A stretch of 64,000 nt of DNA from JALOLG01 sp963722415 (GCA_963722415.1 CAVRNI010000061.1:124001-188000), one strand, 5' to 3'; positions 46,824 to 57,410 are shown, numbered from the stretch's first letter. Notes: generated by a model from the sequence alone, not told the origin. Numbers and translations are program-made.

Positions 46824-48038
46824 TTACTCGATACGCAGGCCAGATATCGCCCGAGCGATCACCAGCTGCTGGATCTCGCTGGTGCCTTCGAAGATGGTGT
46901 GGATCTTGGCGTCGCGGTGCCAGCGCTCGACGGGATACTCGCGGGTGTAGCCGTAGCCGCCGAGGATCTGCATCGCTTCCTCGGTCACCCACACCGCGAC
47001 CTCGCTCGCCTTGTACTTGCTCATCGAGCCCTCGGCGTTCTTGAACCCACCGTTCTTGGCGAGCCACGCGGCGCGCCAGATCAACAGGCGGGAGGCGTCG
47101 ATCTCGGTGATCATGTTGGCGAGCTTGAAGGCGATCGCCTGGTTCATGATGATCGGCCGGCCGAACGCCTTGCGCTCCTTCGCGTACTCGAGCGCGAACT
47201 CGTAGGCGGCGCGGGCGATGCCGAGCGCCTGCGCGCCAACGACCGGGCGCGTCGCCTCGAAGGTCATCATCGCCGGCTGCTTGCCGCCCGAGTGCCCGCT
47301 CTCGCGCGCCCGGGCCAGCTTCTCGTCGAGTCGTGGCTTGCCGCCCAGCAGGCACGCGCCAGGGACACGCACGTCGTCGAGCACGACCTCGGCGGTGTGG
47401 CTGGCACGGATGCCGTGCTTGAGGTACTTCTGTCCCTGGCTGAGTCCCTTCGTGCCGGGCGGCACCACGAACGAGGCGTGCCCGCGGCCCTTGAGCTCGG
47501 GATCGACGGCGGCCACGACCACGTGCACGTCGGCGATGCCGCCGTTGGTGATCCACGCCTTGGTGCCGTTGAGCACCCACTCGTCGGTCGCCTCGTCGTA
47601 CACGGCCCGGGTGCGGAGGCTCGACACGTCCGAGCCGGCGTCGGGCTCGCTCACGCAGAACGCCCCGAGTTGGACCTTGTCGGCGGTGCCGTAGCACTGC
47701 GGCACCCACTCCATCGCCTGCTCCGGCGTGCCGCTGCCGGCGATTCCCGCCGCCGCCAGCCCGGACCCCATGATCGCCATGCCGATCCCGGCGTCACCCC
47801 AGAACACCTCTTCGACGGCGACCGGCAACGTGAGACCCGTCGCATCGCCCATCGCGTTGAGCATGAAGTCGAACCCGTAGAGCCCGATCTGGGCCGCCTC
47901 TTCGACGATCGGGTACGGGAACTCCTCGCGTTCGTCCCACTCGTGGGCGGCGGGGCGGATCACGCTCTCGGCGAAGTCGTGGACCCATTTCTGGATCTGC
48001 AGCTGGTCCTCGTTGAGGTTGAGCGAGAAGTCCGTCAT
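46824..48038 (-). CDS. Acyl-CoA dehydrogenase
   Basis: 404 residues. MTDFSLNLNEDQLQIQKWVH begins the helical N-domain. FAD/substrate signatures: LGAFCVSEPDAGSDVSSLRT and KAWITNGGIADVHVVVA. The catalytic Glu is at about 384 in HTIFEGTSEIQQL. Full-length member of the FadE group, catalysing alpha,beta-dehydrogenation of acyl-CoA with an electron-transfer flavoprotein. Its promoter carries two tandem copies of the TetR operator found at 695-712. A TAACTT hexamer 7 nt before the ATG suggests a leaderless message. Confidence 0.95.
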   Translation of the reverse strand: MTDFSLNLNEDQLQIQKWVHDFAESVIRPAAHEWDEREEFPYPIVEEAAQIGLYGFDFMLNAMGDATGLTLPVAVEEVFWGDAGIGMAIMGSGLAAAGIAGSGTPEQAMEWVPQCYGTADKVQLGAFCVSEPDAGSDVSSLRTRAVYDEATDEWVLNGTKAWITNGGIADVHVVVAAVDPELKGRGHASFVVPPGTKGLSQGQKYLKHGIRASHTAEVVLDDVRVPGACLLGGKPRLDEKLARARESGHSGGKQPAMMTFEATRPVVGAQALGIARAAYEFALEYAKERKAFGRPIIMNQAIAFKLANMITEIDASRLLIWRAAWLAKNGGFKNAEGSMSKYKASEVAVWVTEEAMQILGGYGYTREYPVERWHRDAKIHTIFEGTSEIQQLVIARAISGLRIE

Positions 48039-48046
48039 GGACTCTA

Positions 48047-48064
48047 AGTTACCGGTTGGTAACC
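48047..48064. promoter_or_regulatory. TetR operator copy A on the acyl-CoA dehydrogenase promoter
   Basis: AGTTACC-GGTT-GGTAACC has the same 7-4-7 geometry and half-sites as the site at 695-712 (13 of 14 half-site bases). It begins 8 nt upstream of the start codon, overlapping the likely -10. Confidence 0.78.
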
Positions 48065-48070
48065 CCGCCG

Positions 48071-48086
48071 TCTACCCATCGGTAAC
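48071..48086. promoter_or_regulatory. Degenerate TetR operator copy B
   Basis: TCTACC-CATC-GGTAAC keeps the 4-nt spacer and the full right half; the left half keeps TACC. It lies 23 bp from copy A, about two helical turns, as in cooperative operator pairs. Confidence 0.55.
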
Positions 48087-48120
48087 TTCAGGTGGGGACG
48101 GCAGTGCTGGAGGTTTCCGC

Positions 48121-48167
48121 TCCGGTCAGGGTCTTCCATTGGGGCTGGAAGGAAGACCCTGACCGGA
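48121..48167. terminator. Long perfect hairpin between lipoprotein and acyl-CoA dehydrogenase genes
   Basis: TCCGGTCAGGGTCTTCC (48121-48137) pairs perfectly over 17 bp with 48151-48167 around a 13-nt loop. It lies 33 nt beyond the lipoprotein stop and upstream of the acyl-CoA dehydrogenase promoter, so it probably ends the lipoprotein transcript. There is no U-tract. Confidence 0.7.
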
Positions 48168-48199
48168 TGCGGACTGGCGCGCCGGGGAAGGCGCGACGA

Positions 48200-48782
48200 T
48201 CAGACGCCGATGGCGGCGCCGCTGGCGTCGATCACATACCAGACGTCGTTCAGACCCTGGCCGTTGACGTCGCCGGGCGCGCTGTCGCCGCTGAAGTAGT
48301 AGAGCGGCCAGCCGTTGTACGTGCCCTGCACCGAGCCGTCGTCGCGGGTGATCGTGCCGACCAATGACTCGTCGAGGCCGTCGCCGACCTCGGTGATCTC
48401 GATCTGGGGCGGCCACGCCGCGGCGCACTCGTCGTTGCACACGCTGGCGTCGCCCTGCGCATCGGGCATGAACAGGTACATGGTCATGCCTTCGTCGTCG
48501 ACGATGATGTCGCCGAGATCGGTGGTGGCCAACGCCAGCTCTTCGCCCTCGCCCGAACCCTCGTCCTCCGGCTCGGTGCCGGCCGGTTCGGTCGCTGCCG
48601 GCGCCTCGGTCGCCGCGGGCGGCGGCGTCGGTCGCCGCGGGCGCCTCCGTGGCGGAAGGGGCGTCGGTCGCCGCGGCGGGGGTCGTGCCGGCAGTGGTGT
48701 CGCTGGTCGAGTCGTCGTCGTCTCCGCAGGCGGCTGCTACGAGGGCGAGGGTCGCAAGCAGGACAGGGATCGAACGCTTCAT
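48200..48782 (-). CDS. COG4315-type secreted lipoprotein (frameshift near 48625)
   Basis: Starts MKRSIPVLLATLALVAAACG, a lipoprotein signal with lipobox VAAAC, then an Ala/Thr/Asp linker. After a one-base shift near 48625 the mature domain reads LGDIIVDDEGMTMYLFMPDA, CNDECAAAWPPQIEITEVGD, GTITRDDGSVQGTYNGWPLY and FSGDSAPGDVNGQGLNDVWY. This is the predicted-lipoprotein repeat family with a conserved Cys pair and TYNGWPLYYF strand. About 193 residues. Its function is unknown, though redox or metal roles have been suggested for the family. Confidence 0.85.
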
Positions 48783-48896
48783 CGGGGGTACCTCTTCCGT
48801 CGGGGACAAGTGACACGAAGAACTACGGAGCCGACACCGAGAAGGTTCGCGGGCGTTCACACAATGACGGGAGATGTCGCCGGAACCGTGGGCTGG

Positions 48897-49549
48897 TCAC
48901 CAGCCAGGCGTGTCGGCGACTGTCTCGCCCGTGAGCCGCTCGTCACCGTCGTCGGGCTCGAGCGTGATCCACATGCGTGGGAAGTCGGCCCGGGTGACCC
49001 CCGCCCACGACTCGATCTGCCCCGACTCGCGGAAGGTTCCTGCCGGCACGTGCTCGCCGGAGTCCGACGACATCCAGATCGCGTAGTACTCGTTCGGACC
49101 GGCGGGCGCGAGGCCCGTCGACGTCGACTCGCAGATGCGTCCCGTTGGCGGTGTTCCACCCGTGGACCTCCACCACTGCGGACGGCGCCACCTCATTCGC
49201 GTACAGCGTGAGGTCCCAGTCGGCGCCGTCAGCGCGATCGGGCATGAGGACGAGCGAGGCGCCCACGACAGCGACCACCAACGCCGCGGCGGCGCCGGCA
49301 AGCCAACGCCAGCGCCGCTGACCGCCTCGACACCTTCGACGAACCGGCTGCAGACACCACCGCTGTGATCACCTGTCCACGGAGCTCTGGGCCCGCCGGT
49401 TCCCACACGGCCGGGTCACCGAGGCGGGCACGGAGCACATCGAGCTCGGGTGTGACGCGCTGACAGTCCGCGCAACCTCGCAGGTGCGCTTCGCCGTCGG
49501 CCGTCGTCTCACCTTCGAGGTACGACCGCTGGAAGTCGTCGCACGTCAT
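48897..49549 (-). CDS. Anti-sigma factor with zinc-finger head (frameshifts near 49320 and 49135)
   Basis: Begins MTCDDFQRSYLEGETTADGE with the anti-sigma zinc motif HLRGCADC. After an intracellular segment (VWEPAGPELRGQVITAVVSA) a shift leads to one membrane helix (LAGAAAALVVAVVGASLVLM), and after a second shift to an extracellular domain ending ETVADTPGW. The external part (GTHLRVDVDG..., YYAIWMSSDSGEHVPAGTFR, IESWAGVTRADFPRMWITLE) resembles anti-sigma-K-type C-terminal domains. About 217 residues. ATG overlaps the sigma stop (ATGA), so it should restrain the sigma factor upstream. Confidence 0.83.
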
Positions 49550-50077
49550 GCCGATTCCTCCCGCAGGTGCCCGAGCAGGTTGGCGAGTCGGCCGTACGCC
49601 CGGTGCGTCCGCGACTTCACGGTACCGACGGGAACCCCGAGCTCGTCGGCCGTCTCCTGCATCGTCTGGCGCTTGTAGTGCAAGCGACTCGACGACCGCC
49701 CGCTCGCCGTCGGGCAGGCGGTCGATCATCGACCGCACCTCCCACACCTGCCACAGGTCCTCGAACGTCGTGGGCAGGGCGACGATCTCGGCGTCGAGGC
49801 TGACCGTCGTGTGGCGCGACTCGCGCCGGTACAGATCGATCGCCGTCCGCCGCGTGATCGTGTACAGCCACCCCCCGATCTCGGTGTCGGGCTCGAGCCG
49901 CTCGGCGGCCTGCCAGGTCTTCAGGAACGTGAGCTGCACAGCTTCCTCCGCCAGCGAGCGGTCACCAAGGGCCTTGTAGGCCACCGCGAACATGCGCTGG
50001 CCGTACTCGTCGTACAGACGACCAACCGCGTCGGGGTCGCCGTTGCGGAGCCTGGCGACGAGCGAATGGGCCGACAT
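49546..50077 (-). CDS. ECF RNA polymerase sigma factor (frameshift near 49680)
   Basis: MSAHSLVARLRNGDPDAVGR leads into region 2 (LYDEYGQRMFAVAYKALGDR, LTFLKTWQAAERL, GGWLYTITRRTAIDLYRRES). After VEVRSMIDRLPDGERAVVE a one-base shift gives region 4, HYKRQTMQETADELGVPVGT and VKSRTHRAYGRLANLLGHLR, ending REESA at 49546. About 177 residues, typical for ECF factors of the SigK/anti-SigK arrangement. Coupled to its anti-sigma factor. Confidence 0.9.
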
Positions 50078-50120
50078 CTAGTGCAGATATACGTTCAGCC
50101 AGGGTCGAACGGTTCGCGGA

Positions 50121-52280
50121 TCACGTCGGGATCTCGAGCAATGCCGGCGCGATCGTCTCGTAGATCAGCTTGGCGCCCGGCTTGTACACGTGCACACCGT
50201 CCCACCGATGTCCGAGGTCGGTCGCGATCGCCTCGTCGTTGCACCACGCCGTGGGCCCGGCGACGAATGTGACGTTGGCCGGGTCGGCACTGGCGACGCC
50301 TCGCATGAGCTCGTTGAGGTGGGCGACCCGGGCGTCGTCACCGCGCTCGGGCAGCGCCGGGACACCAGCACCGTCGACGTCCTGAGGACGCATGCACGCC
50401 ACCTCGAGCAAGGCGACCTTGGAGCCAGCGGCGAGCATCGCGTCGATGCCCGATCGGAGCTGCGTGGCGAAGAGCTGATCGAACTCGGGCGTGCCGAACA
50501 CGTACGTGGTGTCATCGATCTCGACGTCGAACACGTCCCACGCGCCGAGCACGACGAGTGCCACGTCGGCCTGGGCGGCGGCCGCCGCCCATTCCTGCTG
50601 CCAGCCCTCGCAGATCGAGAACGAGTTCGAGAATCCGTCGCGCGCGCTGAGCACACGACCCGAGTCGTGCACCCCGCAACCGTCGACGGACCCGTCGGTG
50701 ATGACGAACGTGTCGCCGATCCCGTCGGGCAGGTTGATCGCCAGCGAGTGGGCCTGCGAATCGCCGACGATCGCGACGTGGCGCGGCAACACCGGTGCGG
50801 TCGCCGGGACGACCGGTTCGGCCAGGTCCTGATCGACGCCGGTGCCCAGCGTCTGTGCTGCCGGCTCCGTCTGCTCGTTCTGGTTGGCGTCCACGACCTG
50901 GCTCGTCGACCGCTGCTTCGGCCTGTCCGCGGCGTCGGTCGACAGCACGAACTCGGCGTCGTCACCGCCCTCGGCGGCGTCGAACTGCTCGACGTTCGAA
51001 TAGAAGGCCAGCAGGCCGACGCAGAGCACTCCACCCAGGGCGAGGCGCGTCCATCGGCTCGGTTCCTGGCGCGACCACCAGAAGCCGAGGGCACCCTCAC
51101 GGATCGGCGTCTCGATGAACTGGTAGCACAGCTCGGACGCGGCCGCAGTGACGACGAGCCCGAGCACGAACCGGCCGGCGGATCCCTCCGTCGCGCCGAC
51201 GAACACGAAGATCGGCCAGTGCCAGAGGTACAGCCCGTAGCTCCGACGACCGATCTCGACCAGCGGCGTCGTGGAGAACACCGCCCGCGCGCCGTGCGCG
51301 GCCGGGTGCACGACCGTCAGCACCGCCACCAGCGACAACACCGACACGAGCGGCAGCAGCCACTGGTACACGTAGCCGTCGGTGATCGTCGCCACACCGA
51401 AGATGCAGACGAGCATCCCGATCGCGACGCCGCATGCGACGTCGAGTTGGCGTCCCGGGACGTGCTGGGCCGCAATGGGCGTACGCCACGGTCGCCACAC
51501 GAACGCGGCCGCCGCCCCGAGCAGCAGTCCGGTCGAGCGGGTGAACGTCGACAGGTACATGAAGTTCGTGCGATCCGATCCCCCGACACACCCAGCGGGC
51601 CGCCGATCAACGACGGGCCACCGGAGTGGAGCCAGAACGTGAACGTCATGATCGCGACCGCGAGGCCGACCAGCCAGCCGGCACATTGCGTCGGGGTGAG
51701 CCGCCGGCGTGTCAGCAGCACGAACGCGAACGGCCAGATCAGGTACCACTGCTCCTCGACGGCGAGGCTCCACAGGTGCCGGAGCAGCGGTGGATCGCCC
51801 GCCGCGAAGTAGGGCACGTCGCCAAGGACCTGGCCCCAGTTGGCGACGTAGAACATCGACCACGGCAGGTCGCGTCGCATCTGGGAGAGCTGCTCGTCGG
51901 ACCCGAACACGGCCGTCCACGTCGCCACCGTGACGAGCACGGCACCGAGTGCCGGCAGCAACCGGCGCGCCCGGCGCGACCCAGAACTGGCGCAGCGCGA
52001 TCCGCCCGGTTCGCTCGCGCTCCTCGATCAGGAGGGACGTGATCAGGAAGCCGGAGACCACGAAGAAGACCTCGACGCCGAAGAAGCCACCGTGCATCCA
52101 GCCGAACCCGGCGTGGTAGCAGATGACGGCGATCACCGAGATCGCGCGGAGGCCGTCGAGCCCCGGCTGGTAGCCCATCGACGGTGTCGATGGCCGGGAC
52201 GCCGCGCGTGGCCGCGAGCTCGCCGTCCGCTCCAACGCGTCAAGGCGTCGCAGGGCGGGCGTGTCGACGGTCGCGGTCAT
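50121..52280 (-). CDS. Membrane acyltransferase 3 with SGNH domain (frameshifts near 51980 and 51575)
   Basis: MTATVDTPALRRLDALERTA precedes YQPGLDGLRAISVIAVICYH and GGFFGVEVFFVVSGFLITSL, the acyltransferase-3 start with its catalytic His. Two one-base shifts join LPALGAVLVTVATWTAVFGS and LRHLWSLAVEEQWYLIWPFA to RTNFMYLSTFTRSTGLLLGA and GRRSYGLYLWHWPIFVFVGA. After about ten helices an SGNH domain follows: HVAIVGDSQAHSLAINLP (Ser) to DGVHVYKPGAKLIYETIAP (Asp-x-x-His). About 720 residues, as in OafA-type O-acetylases that modify cell-surface glycans. Probably acts at the membrane's outer face. Confidence 0.9.
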   Translation of the reverse strand: MTATVDTPALRRLDALERTASSRPRAASRPSTPSMGYQPGLDGLRAISVIAVICYHAGFGWMHGGFFGVEVFFVVSGFLITSLLIEERERTGRIALRQFWVAPGAPVAAGTRCRARHGGDVDGRVRVRRAALPDATRPAVVDVLRRQLGPGPWRRALLRGGRSTAAPAPVEPRRRGAVVPDLAVRVRAADTPAAHPDAMCRLAGRPRGRDHDVHVLAPLRWPVVDRRPAGCVGGSDRTNFMYLSTFTRSTGLLLGAAAAFVWRPWRTPIAAQHVPGRQLDVACGVAIGMLVCIFGVATITDGYVYQWLLPLVSVLSLVAVLTVVHPAAHGARAVFSTTPLVEIGRRSYGLYLWHWPIFVFVGATEGSAGRFVLGLVVTAAASELCYQFIETPIREGALGFWWSRQEPSRWTRLALGGVLCVGLLAFYSNVEQFDAAEGGDDAEFVLSTDAADRPKQRSTSQVVDANQNEQTEPAAQTLGTGVDQDLAEPVVPATAPVLPRHVAIVGDSQAHSLAINLPDGIGDTFVITDGSVDGCGVHDSGRVLSARDGFSNSFSICEGWQQEWAAAAAQADVALVVLGAWDVFDVEIDDTTYVFGTPEFDQLFATQLRSGIDAMLAAGSKVALLEVACMRPQDVDGAGVPALPERGDDARVAHLNELMRGVASADPANVTFVAGPTAWCNDEAIATDLGHRWDGVHVYKPGAKLIYETIAPALLEIPT

Positions 52281-52371
52281 CGCGCTCCACCCCGACCCGA
52301 AGGTCCGGACTCGGCTGGGCCTCCGGTCAACACGAGCCACCAGCTTACGGCCCCGACCAGCGACCCCGGGT

Positions 52372-53819
52372 TCATGCGCCAACCTGCTCAGGACCGAACC
52401 CGTCGTTCAGAGGTGAACCCCGGTTCGGCGGCGGCGGCGAGCCGCTTCGCCGCCGCTCAGCGTCTACGACGGTGCCGGACTTGGTGGTCTCGACGGTCCA
52501 ACCGTCGGCTTGAGCTCGTCGCGGAGGGCGTCGGCGACGGCGAAGTCCTTGGCCGCCCGGGCGGCATCGAGCGCAGCGGCCTTGTCGGCGACCTCGGGCG
52601 GCACATCGGCGGGCGGCCGCAGCACCAGACCGAACGCGGTCGCGATCTCGTGGGCCGCGGCGGCGAGCGCCGGTGCGGTGTCGTCGCCGACGTCGAGCGC
52701 GGCGTTCGCCCGACGGACGGTGTCGAACAGCAGCGCGGTCGCCTTCGGAGCGTCGAGGTCGTCGTCCATCGCGGCGCGGAACGCGTCGAGCACATCCGGG
52801 ATCCGGTGCCGCCGCCGGGAGGCCGCTCGTCCGCGCGGCGAAGGAATCGAGGCCCGCCAGTGCGTTGACCGCGGCGTCGATCGTGTCGCCGGTGATCGTG
52901 ATCTGGCTGCGGTAGTGCGCCTGGAGCAGCACCATCCGATAGGCGCGCGGGTCGTACTGGTCGATCAGGTCGAGCAGGTTCGACACGTTGCCGAGGCTCT
53001 TCGACATCTTCTCGCCCTCGGCGTCGACGATGAAGCCGTGGTGCATCCAGTGGTTGGCGAAGCGCTTGCCGAGGGCGACCGCCTGGGCGCGCTCGTTCTC
53101 GTGGTGCGGGAAGCGCAGGTCCTGGCCACCGCAGTGCAGGTCGAACCCCTCGCCCAGCAGGTCGAGGGCTCATCACGACGCACTCGCTGTGCCAGCCGGG
53201 CCGGCCCTCGCCCCATGGTGACGGCCACGCCGGCTCGCCGGGCTTCGACAGCTTCCAGAGCGCGAAGTCGGCGGGATGATGCTTCTGGTCGGCGCCGTAG
53301 ATCTCGCGCTCGCCGCCGCCGGCGAGCATGTCGTCGAGCGACTGGTGGGCCAGCAGCCCGTAGTCCTCGACCGACTCCACCGAGAGGTAGACGCCGTCGT
53401 CGGTGATGTAGGCCCGCCCGATGTCGACCAGCTGGCCGATCATCTCGACCATCTCCTCGACGTAGTCGGTGGCGTGGGGGATGTCGGTCGGTCGCTCGAA
53501 GCTGATCGCGTCCATCGCCTTCCACCACACCGCTTCGCACTTGGTCGCGATGTCCTGCCACGGACGTTCCTCGCGGGCCGCGCGGTTGATGATCTGGTCG
53601 TCGATGTCGGTCACGTTCGAGACCAGGCGCACGTCGAGGCCGGACCACTCGAGGTACCGGCGCAGGATGTCGTAGGCGAGCGTCGCCCGTCCGTGCCCGA
53701 TGTGGGGCGGCCCGTACACCGTCGGCCCGCAGAGGTAGATCGACACCTTCCCGGGGTCGCGGATCGCGAGCTCGCGCACCTCGTCGCGTGGCGGTGTCGT
53801 AGAGGCGCAGCACGGACAT
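52372..53819 (-). CDS. cysS: Cysteinyl-tRNA synthetase (frameshifts near 53778, 53165, 52812, 52515)
   Basis: Five frame segments: MSVLRLYDTATRR; VRELAIRDPGKVSIYLCGPT with VYGPPHIGHGRATLAYDILR (zinc Cys and HIGH motif), then WHSECVVMS; EGFDLHCGGQDLRFPHHENE (zinc ligands, written by frame continuity) and EGEKMSKSLGNVSNLLDLID (KMSKS); DVLDAFRAAMDDDLDAPKAT; and ADALRDEL...ADGWTVETTKSGTV to a stop at 52372. The total fits CysRS (about 480 residues). A GTG at 53813 is an alternative start, 7 nt after TAGTCT. Attaches Cys to its tRNA. Divergent from the peptidoglycan-binding gene. Confidence 0.93.
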
Positions 53820-53837
53820 CAGACTACGGTCAGAACG

Positions 53838-54754
53838 GTGGCTGACGAAGCGGCTCCAGACGAACTGCCCGAGCAAGTCGAGAGCACGAGCGACGACCCG
53901 GGGGGATGCCGTACGACGACGACCTCGGCGCGGATGCCGCGCCCCCGACCACGCGTGGCGGACCTGCCTACGACTCGGCCAAGTCGCTGACGGATCGCAA
54001 CATCGCATACCCGGACGAGGCGCCGATCGGGATGCAGGAGCTGCGCCAATACGTGCGATCGCGTTGGGGCGGAGCCGACCTCGGCATCCTCGCCAAGCCG
54101 CCGCGGGCGGTGCGTGCCGGTGACACCCCGAGCCTGCACAACTGGGGCATCGCGTGGGACTGGCGGTGGCAGGATCCCGGTCCCGGCCGTCCGGTCGCCG
54201 ACGTCGTGATCGAGTTCTGCACCACCAACGCCGACGTCCTCGGGATCCAGGCGGTACACGACTACCAGGGCACGCGCTTTTGGAAGTCGAACGCCGGCTG
54301 GCGCCCGGGTACGCCGAATCCCAAGACCGGTATGGGCCAGCCATGGGCACAGTGGTTGCACATCGAGCGGACCTGGCAGGCGGCCAACCTGGCGACGTCG
54401 ATCGACGCGCTGGTCGGAGGCGACGGTGCCGGCGCGCCGGCCGACACTGGCCCGCTGCAGGTGCCGGCGTCGCCGCCCGACGCCGGGCCGGAGCAGACGA
54501 TCCTGCCCTCCGGACCGCTCCGGCGCGGCAGCGCCGGCGCCGATGTCGGGCGGCTGCAGGATTTCCTGCGCCTGTTCGGCTTCGCCGACTTCTCGCGCAG
54601 CGATGGCGTCTTCGGCCCGCGCACCGAGGCGGCAGTGATCAAAGCCCAGCAGGCGCTCACCGAGAAGTCCTTGTACACGGCCGAGATCGACGGCATCTGG
54701 GGTCCGAAGACGCACGCCGCGGCGACCCAGATGCTGGCCGACCTCGGCCGCTGA
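53838..54754 (+). CDS. Peptidoglycan-binding-domain protein (frameshift at about 53900)
   Basis: An ATG at 53906 gives 282 residues: MPYDDDLGADAAPPTTRGGP, LHNWGIAWDWRW, an extensin/M15-like region (QPWAQWLHIERTW), a Pro/Ala linker and a PG_binding_1 domain (GSAGADVGRLQDFLRLFGF, DGVFGPRTEAAVIKAQQAL, GIWGPKTHAAATQML). A GTG at 53838 lies 7 nt after TACGGT and opens a frame (VADEAAPDELPEQVESTSDD) that meets the same protein if one G is dropped from a G6 run at 53899-53904. I prefer that start. No signal peptide is visible. Probably handles peptidoglycan or a related glycopolymer. Confidence 0.78.
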
Positions 54755-54835
54755 CCCGGACTGCATCGACGCCGTGACTGCTCGGAAGCCAACAGCCAGG
54801 ACCGCGCCCGGCCTCATCCCGTAGCCTGGGCGGCC

Positions 54836-57398
54836 ATGGCGAACGTCCCCGAGAAGCCGACGCTCGACGGCATCGAGGCGCACTGGATCGAGCGGTGGCG
54901 GGCCGACGACATCTACCGCTTCGACGCGTCGGCACCCGCGCCGAGGTGTTCGCCATCGACACGCCACCGCCGACCGTGAGCGGGTCGCTGCACATGGGCC
55001 ACGTGTTCAGCTACACCCACACCGACATCGTCGCCCGGTTCCAGAGGATGAGCGGCAAGGCCGTCTTCTACCCGATCGGGTGGGACGACAACGGGCTGCC
55101 CACCGAGCGACGGGTGCAGAACTACTACGGGGTGCGCTGCGACCCGGCGCAGCAATATGTCGAGGGCTTCGAACCACCGTTCCGCGGTGACGTCGCCAAG
55201 GACCACCGGCCGGTGCCGATCTCACGGCCGAACTTCATCGAGCTCTGCGACGAGCTGGTCGCGATCGACGAGCAGATCTTCGAGGCCGTGCTCCGCCGGC
55301 TCGGACTGTCGTACGACTGGTCGTACCTGTACGCGACGATCGACGAACGATCCCGGCGAGCGAGCCAGCGCGCGTTCCTGCGCAACCTCCGGCGCGGCGA
55401 GGCCTACCTGCAGGAAGCGCCGACGCTGTGGGACATCGACGACCGGACGGCGGTCGCCCAGGCCGAGATCGAGGACCGCGAACGGCCCGGCACGTACCAC
55501 AAGCTCGCCGTTCCACCGCACCGACGGCGCGGGCGACGTCGAGATCGACACCACCCGCCCCGAGTTGGTGGCCGCATGCGTCGCCCTCGTCGCCCACCCC
55601 GACGACGAGCGGTACCAGCCGTTGTTCGGCTCGACGGTGCGCACCCCGCTGTACGGCGTCGAGGTCCCGGTCGTCGCCCACGAGCTGGCGCAGCCCGACA
55701 AGGGCACGGGCATCGCCATGATCTGCACGTTCGGCGACACCACCGACGTCACGTGGTGGCGCGAGCTGGCGCTCGAGATGCGGCCGATCATCGGGCGCGA
55801 CGGCCGGATCCTGCCGACCCCACCGCCCGGCGTCGCGGCCGAGCCGTACGCCGCGATCGCCGGGTTGACCGTCGCCCAGGCGCAGAAGCAGGTCGTCGAG
55901 CAGTTGACGGCGTCCGGTGAAACGCTCGGCGAGCCGCGCTCGATCACCCACGCGGTGAAGTTCTACGAACGCGGCAGCCGGCCGTTGGAGATCGTCACCA
56001 GTCGTCAGTGGTACATCCGCAACGGTGGCCGCGACCCCGAGCTCCGCGCCGCGCTCGTGAAACGCGGTGGCGAGGTCACGTGGCACCCGGCGCACATGCA
56101 GCACCGCTACGACAACTGGGTCGAGGGCCTCAACGGCGACTGGCTGATCAGCCGTCAGCGCTTCTTCGGTGTGCCGATCCCGGTCTGGTACCGCCTCGAC
56201 GACGCCGGCGAGCCCGACTACGACGAACCACTCGTGCCCGACGAGTCGCAGCTGCCGATCGATCCGTCGACCGATGTGCCGCACGGGTACACGGCCGACC
56301 AGCGCGGCCAGCCGGGCGGCTTCATGGGCGACCCCGACGTGTTCGACACGTGGGCGACGTCGTCGCTGACGCCCCAGATCGCCGGCAGGTGGGAGGAGGA
56401 TCCCGACGCTGTTCGCCCGCGTGTTCCCCATGGACATGCGACCGCAGGCGCACGACATCATCCGCACCTGGTTGTTCGCCACGGTCGTGCGCAGTCATTT
56501 CGAGTTCGGCGGGGCGCCATGGCGACACGCCACGATCTCCGGCTGGATCCTCGACCCCGACCGCAAGAAGATGTCGAAGTCGAAGGGCAACGTCATCACA
56601 CCGATGGGCTTGTTCGACCAGTACGGCACCGATGCCGTCCGTTACTGGTCGGCGCTCGGCGCGACCGGGCGTCGACACCGCGTTCAGCGAGGATCAGATG
56701 AAGGTCGGGCGCAAGCTCGCCAACAAGCTGCTCAACGTCACCAAGTTCGTGCTCGGCTTCGCGGCGGTCGAGGGCGTCGATGGCGACATCGCACCGACCG
56801 AACGCCGTCGATCAGTCGATGCTCGCCAAGCTCGACATCCTGATCGCCGAGGCCACGACGGCGTTCGACGTGTTCGACTACGCACGCGCGCTCGAGCGCA
56901 CCGAGTCGTTCTTCTGGTGGTTCTGCGACGACTACGTCGAGCTCGTGAAGGGCCGCGCCTACGGGTCGCACGGCGACGCAGCTGCGACGTCGGCGCGGGT
57001 GGCGTTGGGCACCGCGCTCGACGTCGTGCAGCGGCTGCTCGCGCCGATCATGCCGTTCGCCGTCGAGGAGGCGTGGAGCTGGTGGCACGACACGAGCGTG
57101 CACCGCGGCCGCCTGGCCGGCACCGCTCGGGGCCGGCGGCGATCCCGAGCTGCTCGACCCCGTGGCCGAGGTCCTCAGTGAGGTGCGCCGGGCCAAGACC
57201 GAGGCCAAGCAGAGCCAGCGCGCCGAGGTCGCCGAGCTGCGCGTGTGGGCGCCCGCCGGGCTGCACGCCGCGATCGATGCCGGGCGGGGCGACCTCGCCG
57301 ACGCCGGCTCGATCCTCGAGATCACCGTGCACGATGGCGAGCAACTTCGCTGCGAGGTCGTCCTGGCGCCCTCGACACGCGACGAGGCATCCGGGTAG
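54836..57398 (+). CDS. valS: Valyl-tRNA synthetase (six frameshifts)
   Basis: MANVPEKPTLDGIEAHWIER starts at 54836; the remaining segments are joined near 54940, 55515, 56408, 56668, 56795 and 57120. Landmarks: TPPPTVSGSLHMGHVFSYTH (HIGH-type motif), WDDNGLPTERRVQNYYGV, editing domain DVEIDTTRPELVAACVALVA, RQWYIRN, MQHRYDNWVEGLNGDWLISR, DPDRKKMSKSKGNVITPMGL (KMSKS), LANKLLNVTKFVLGF and the C-terminal region LSEVRRAKTEAKQSQRAEVA. Restored length about 850 residues, normal for actinobacterial ValRS. TAGCCT lies 8 nt before the ATG, so a leaderless transcript is likely. Essential gene, so the six breaks cannot be real. Confidence 0.95.
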
Positions 57399-57410
57399 CG
57401 TCTACGCCTT

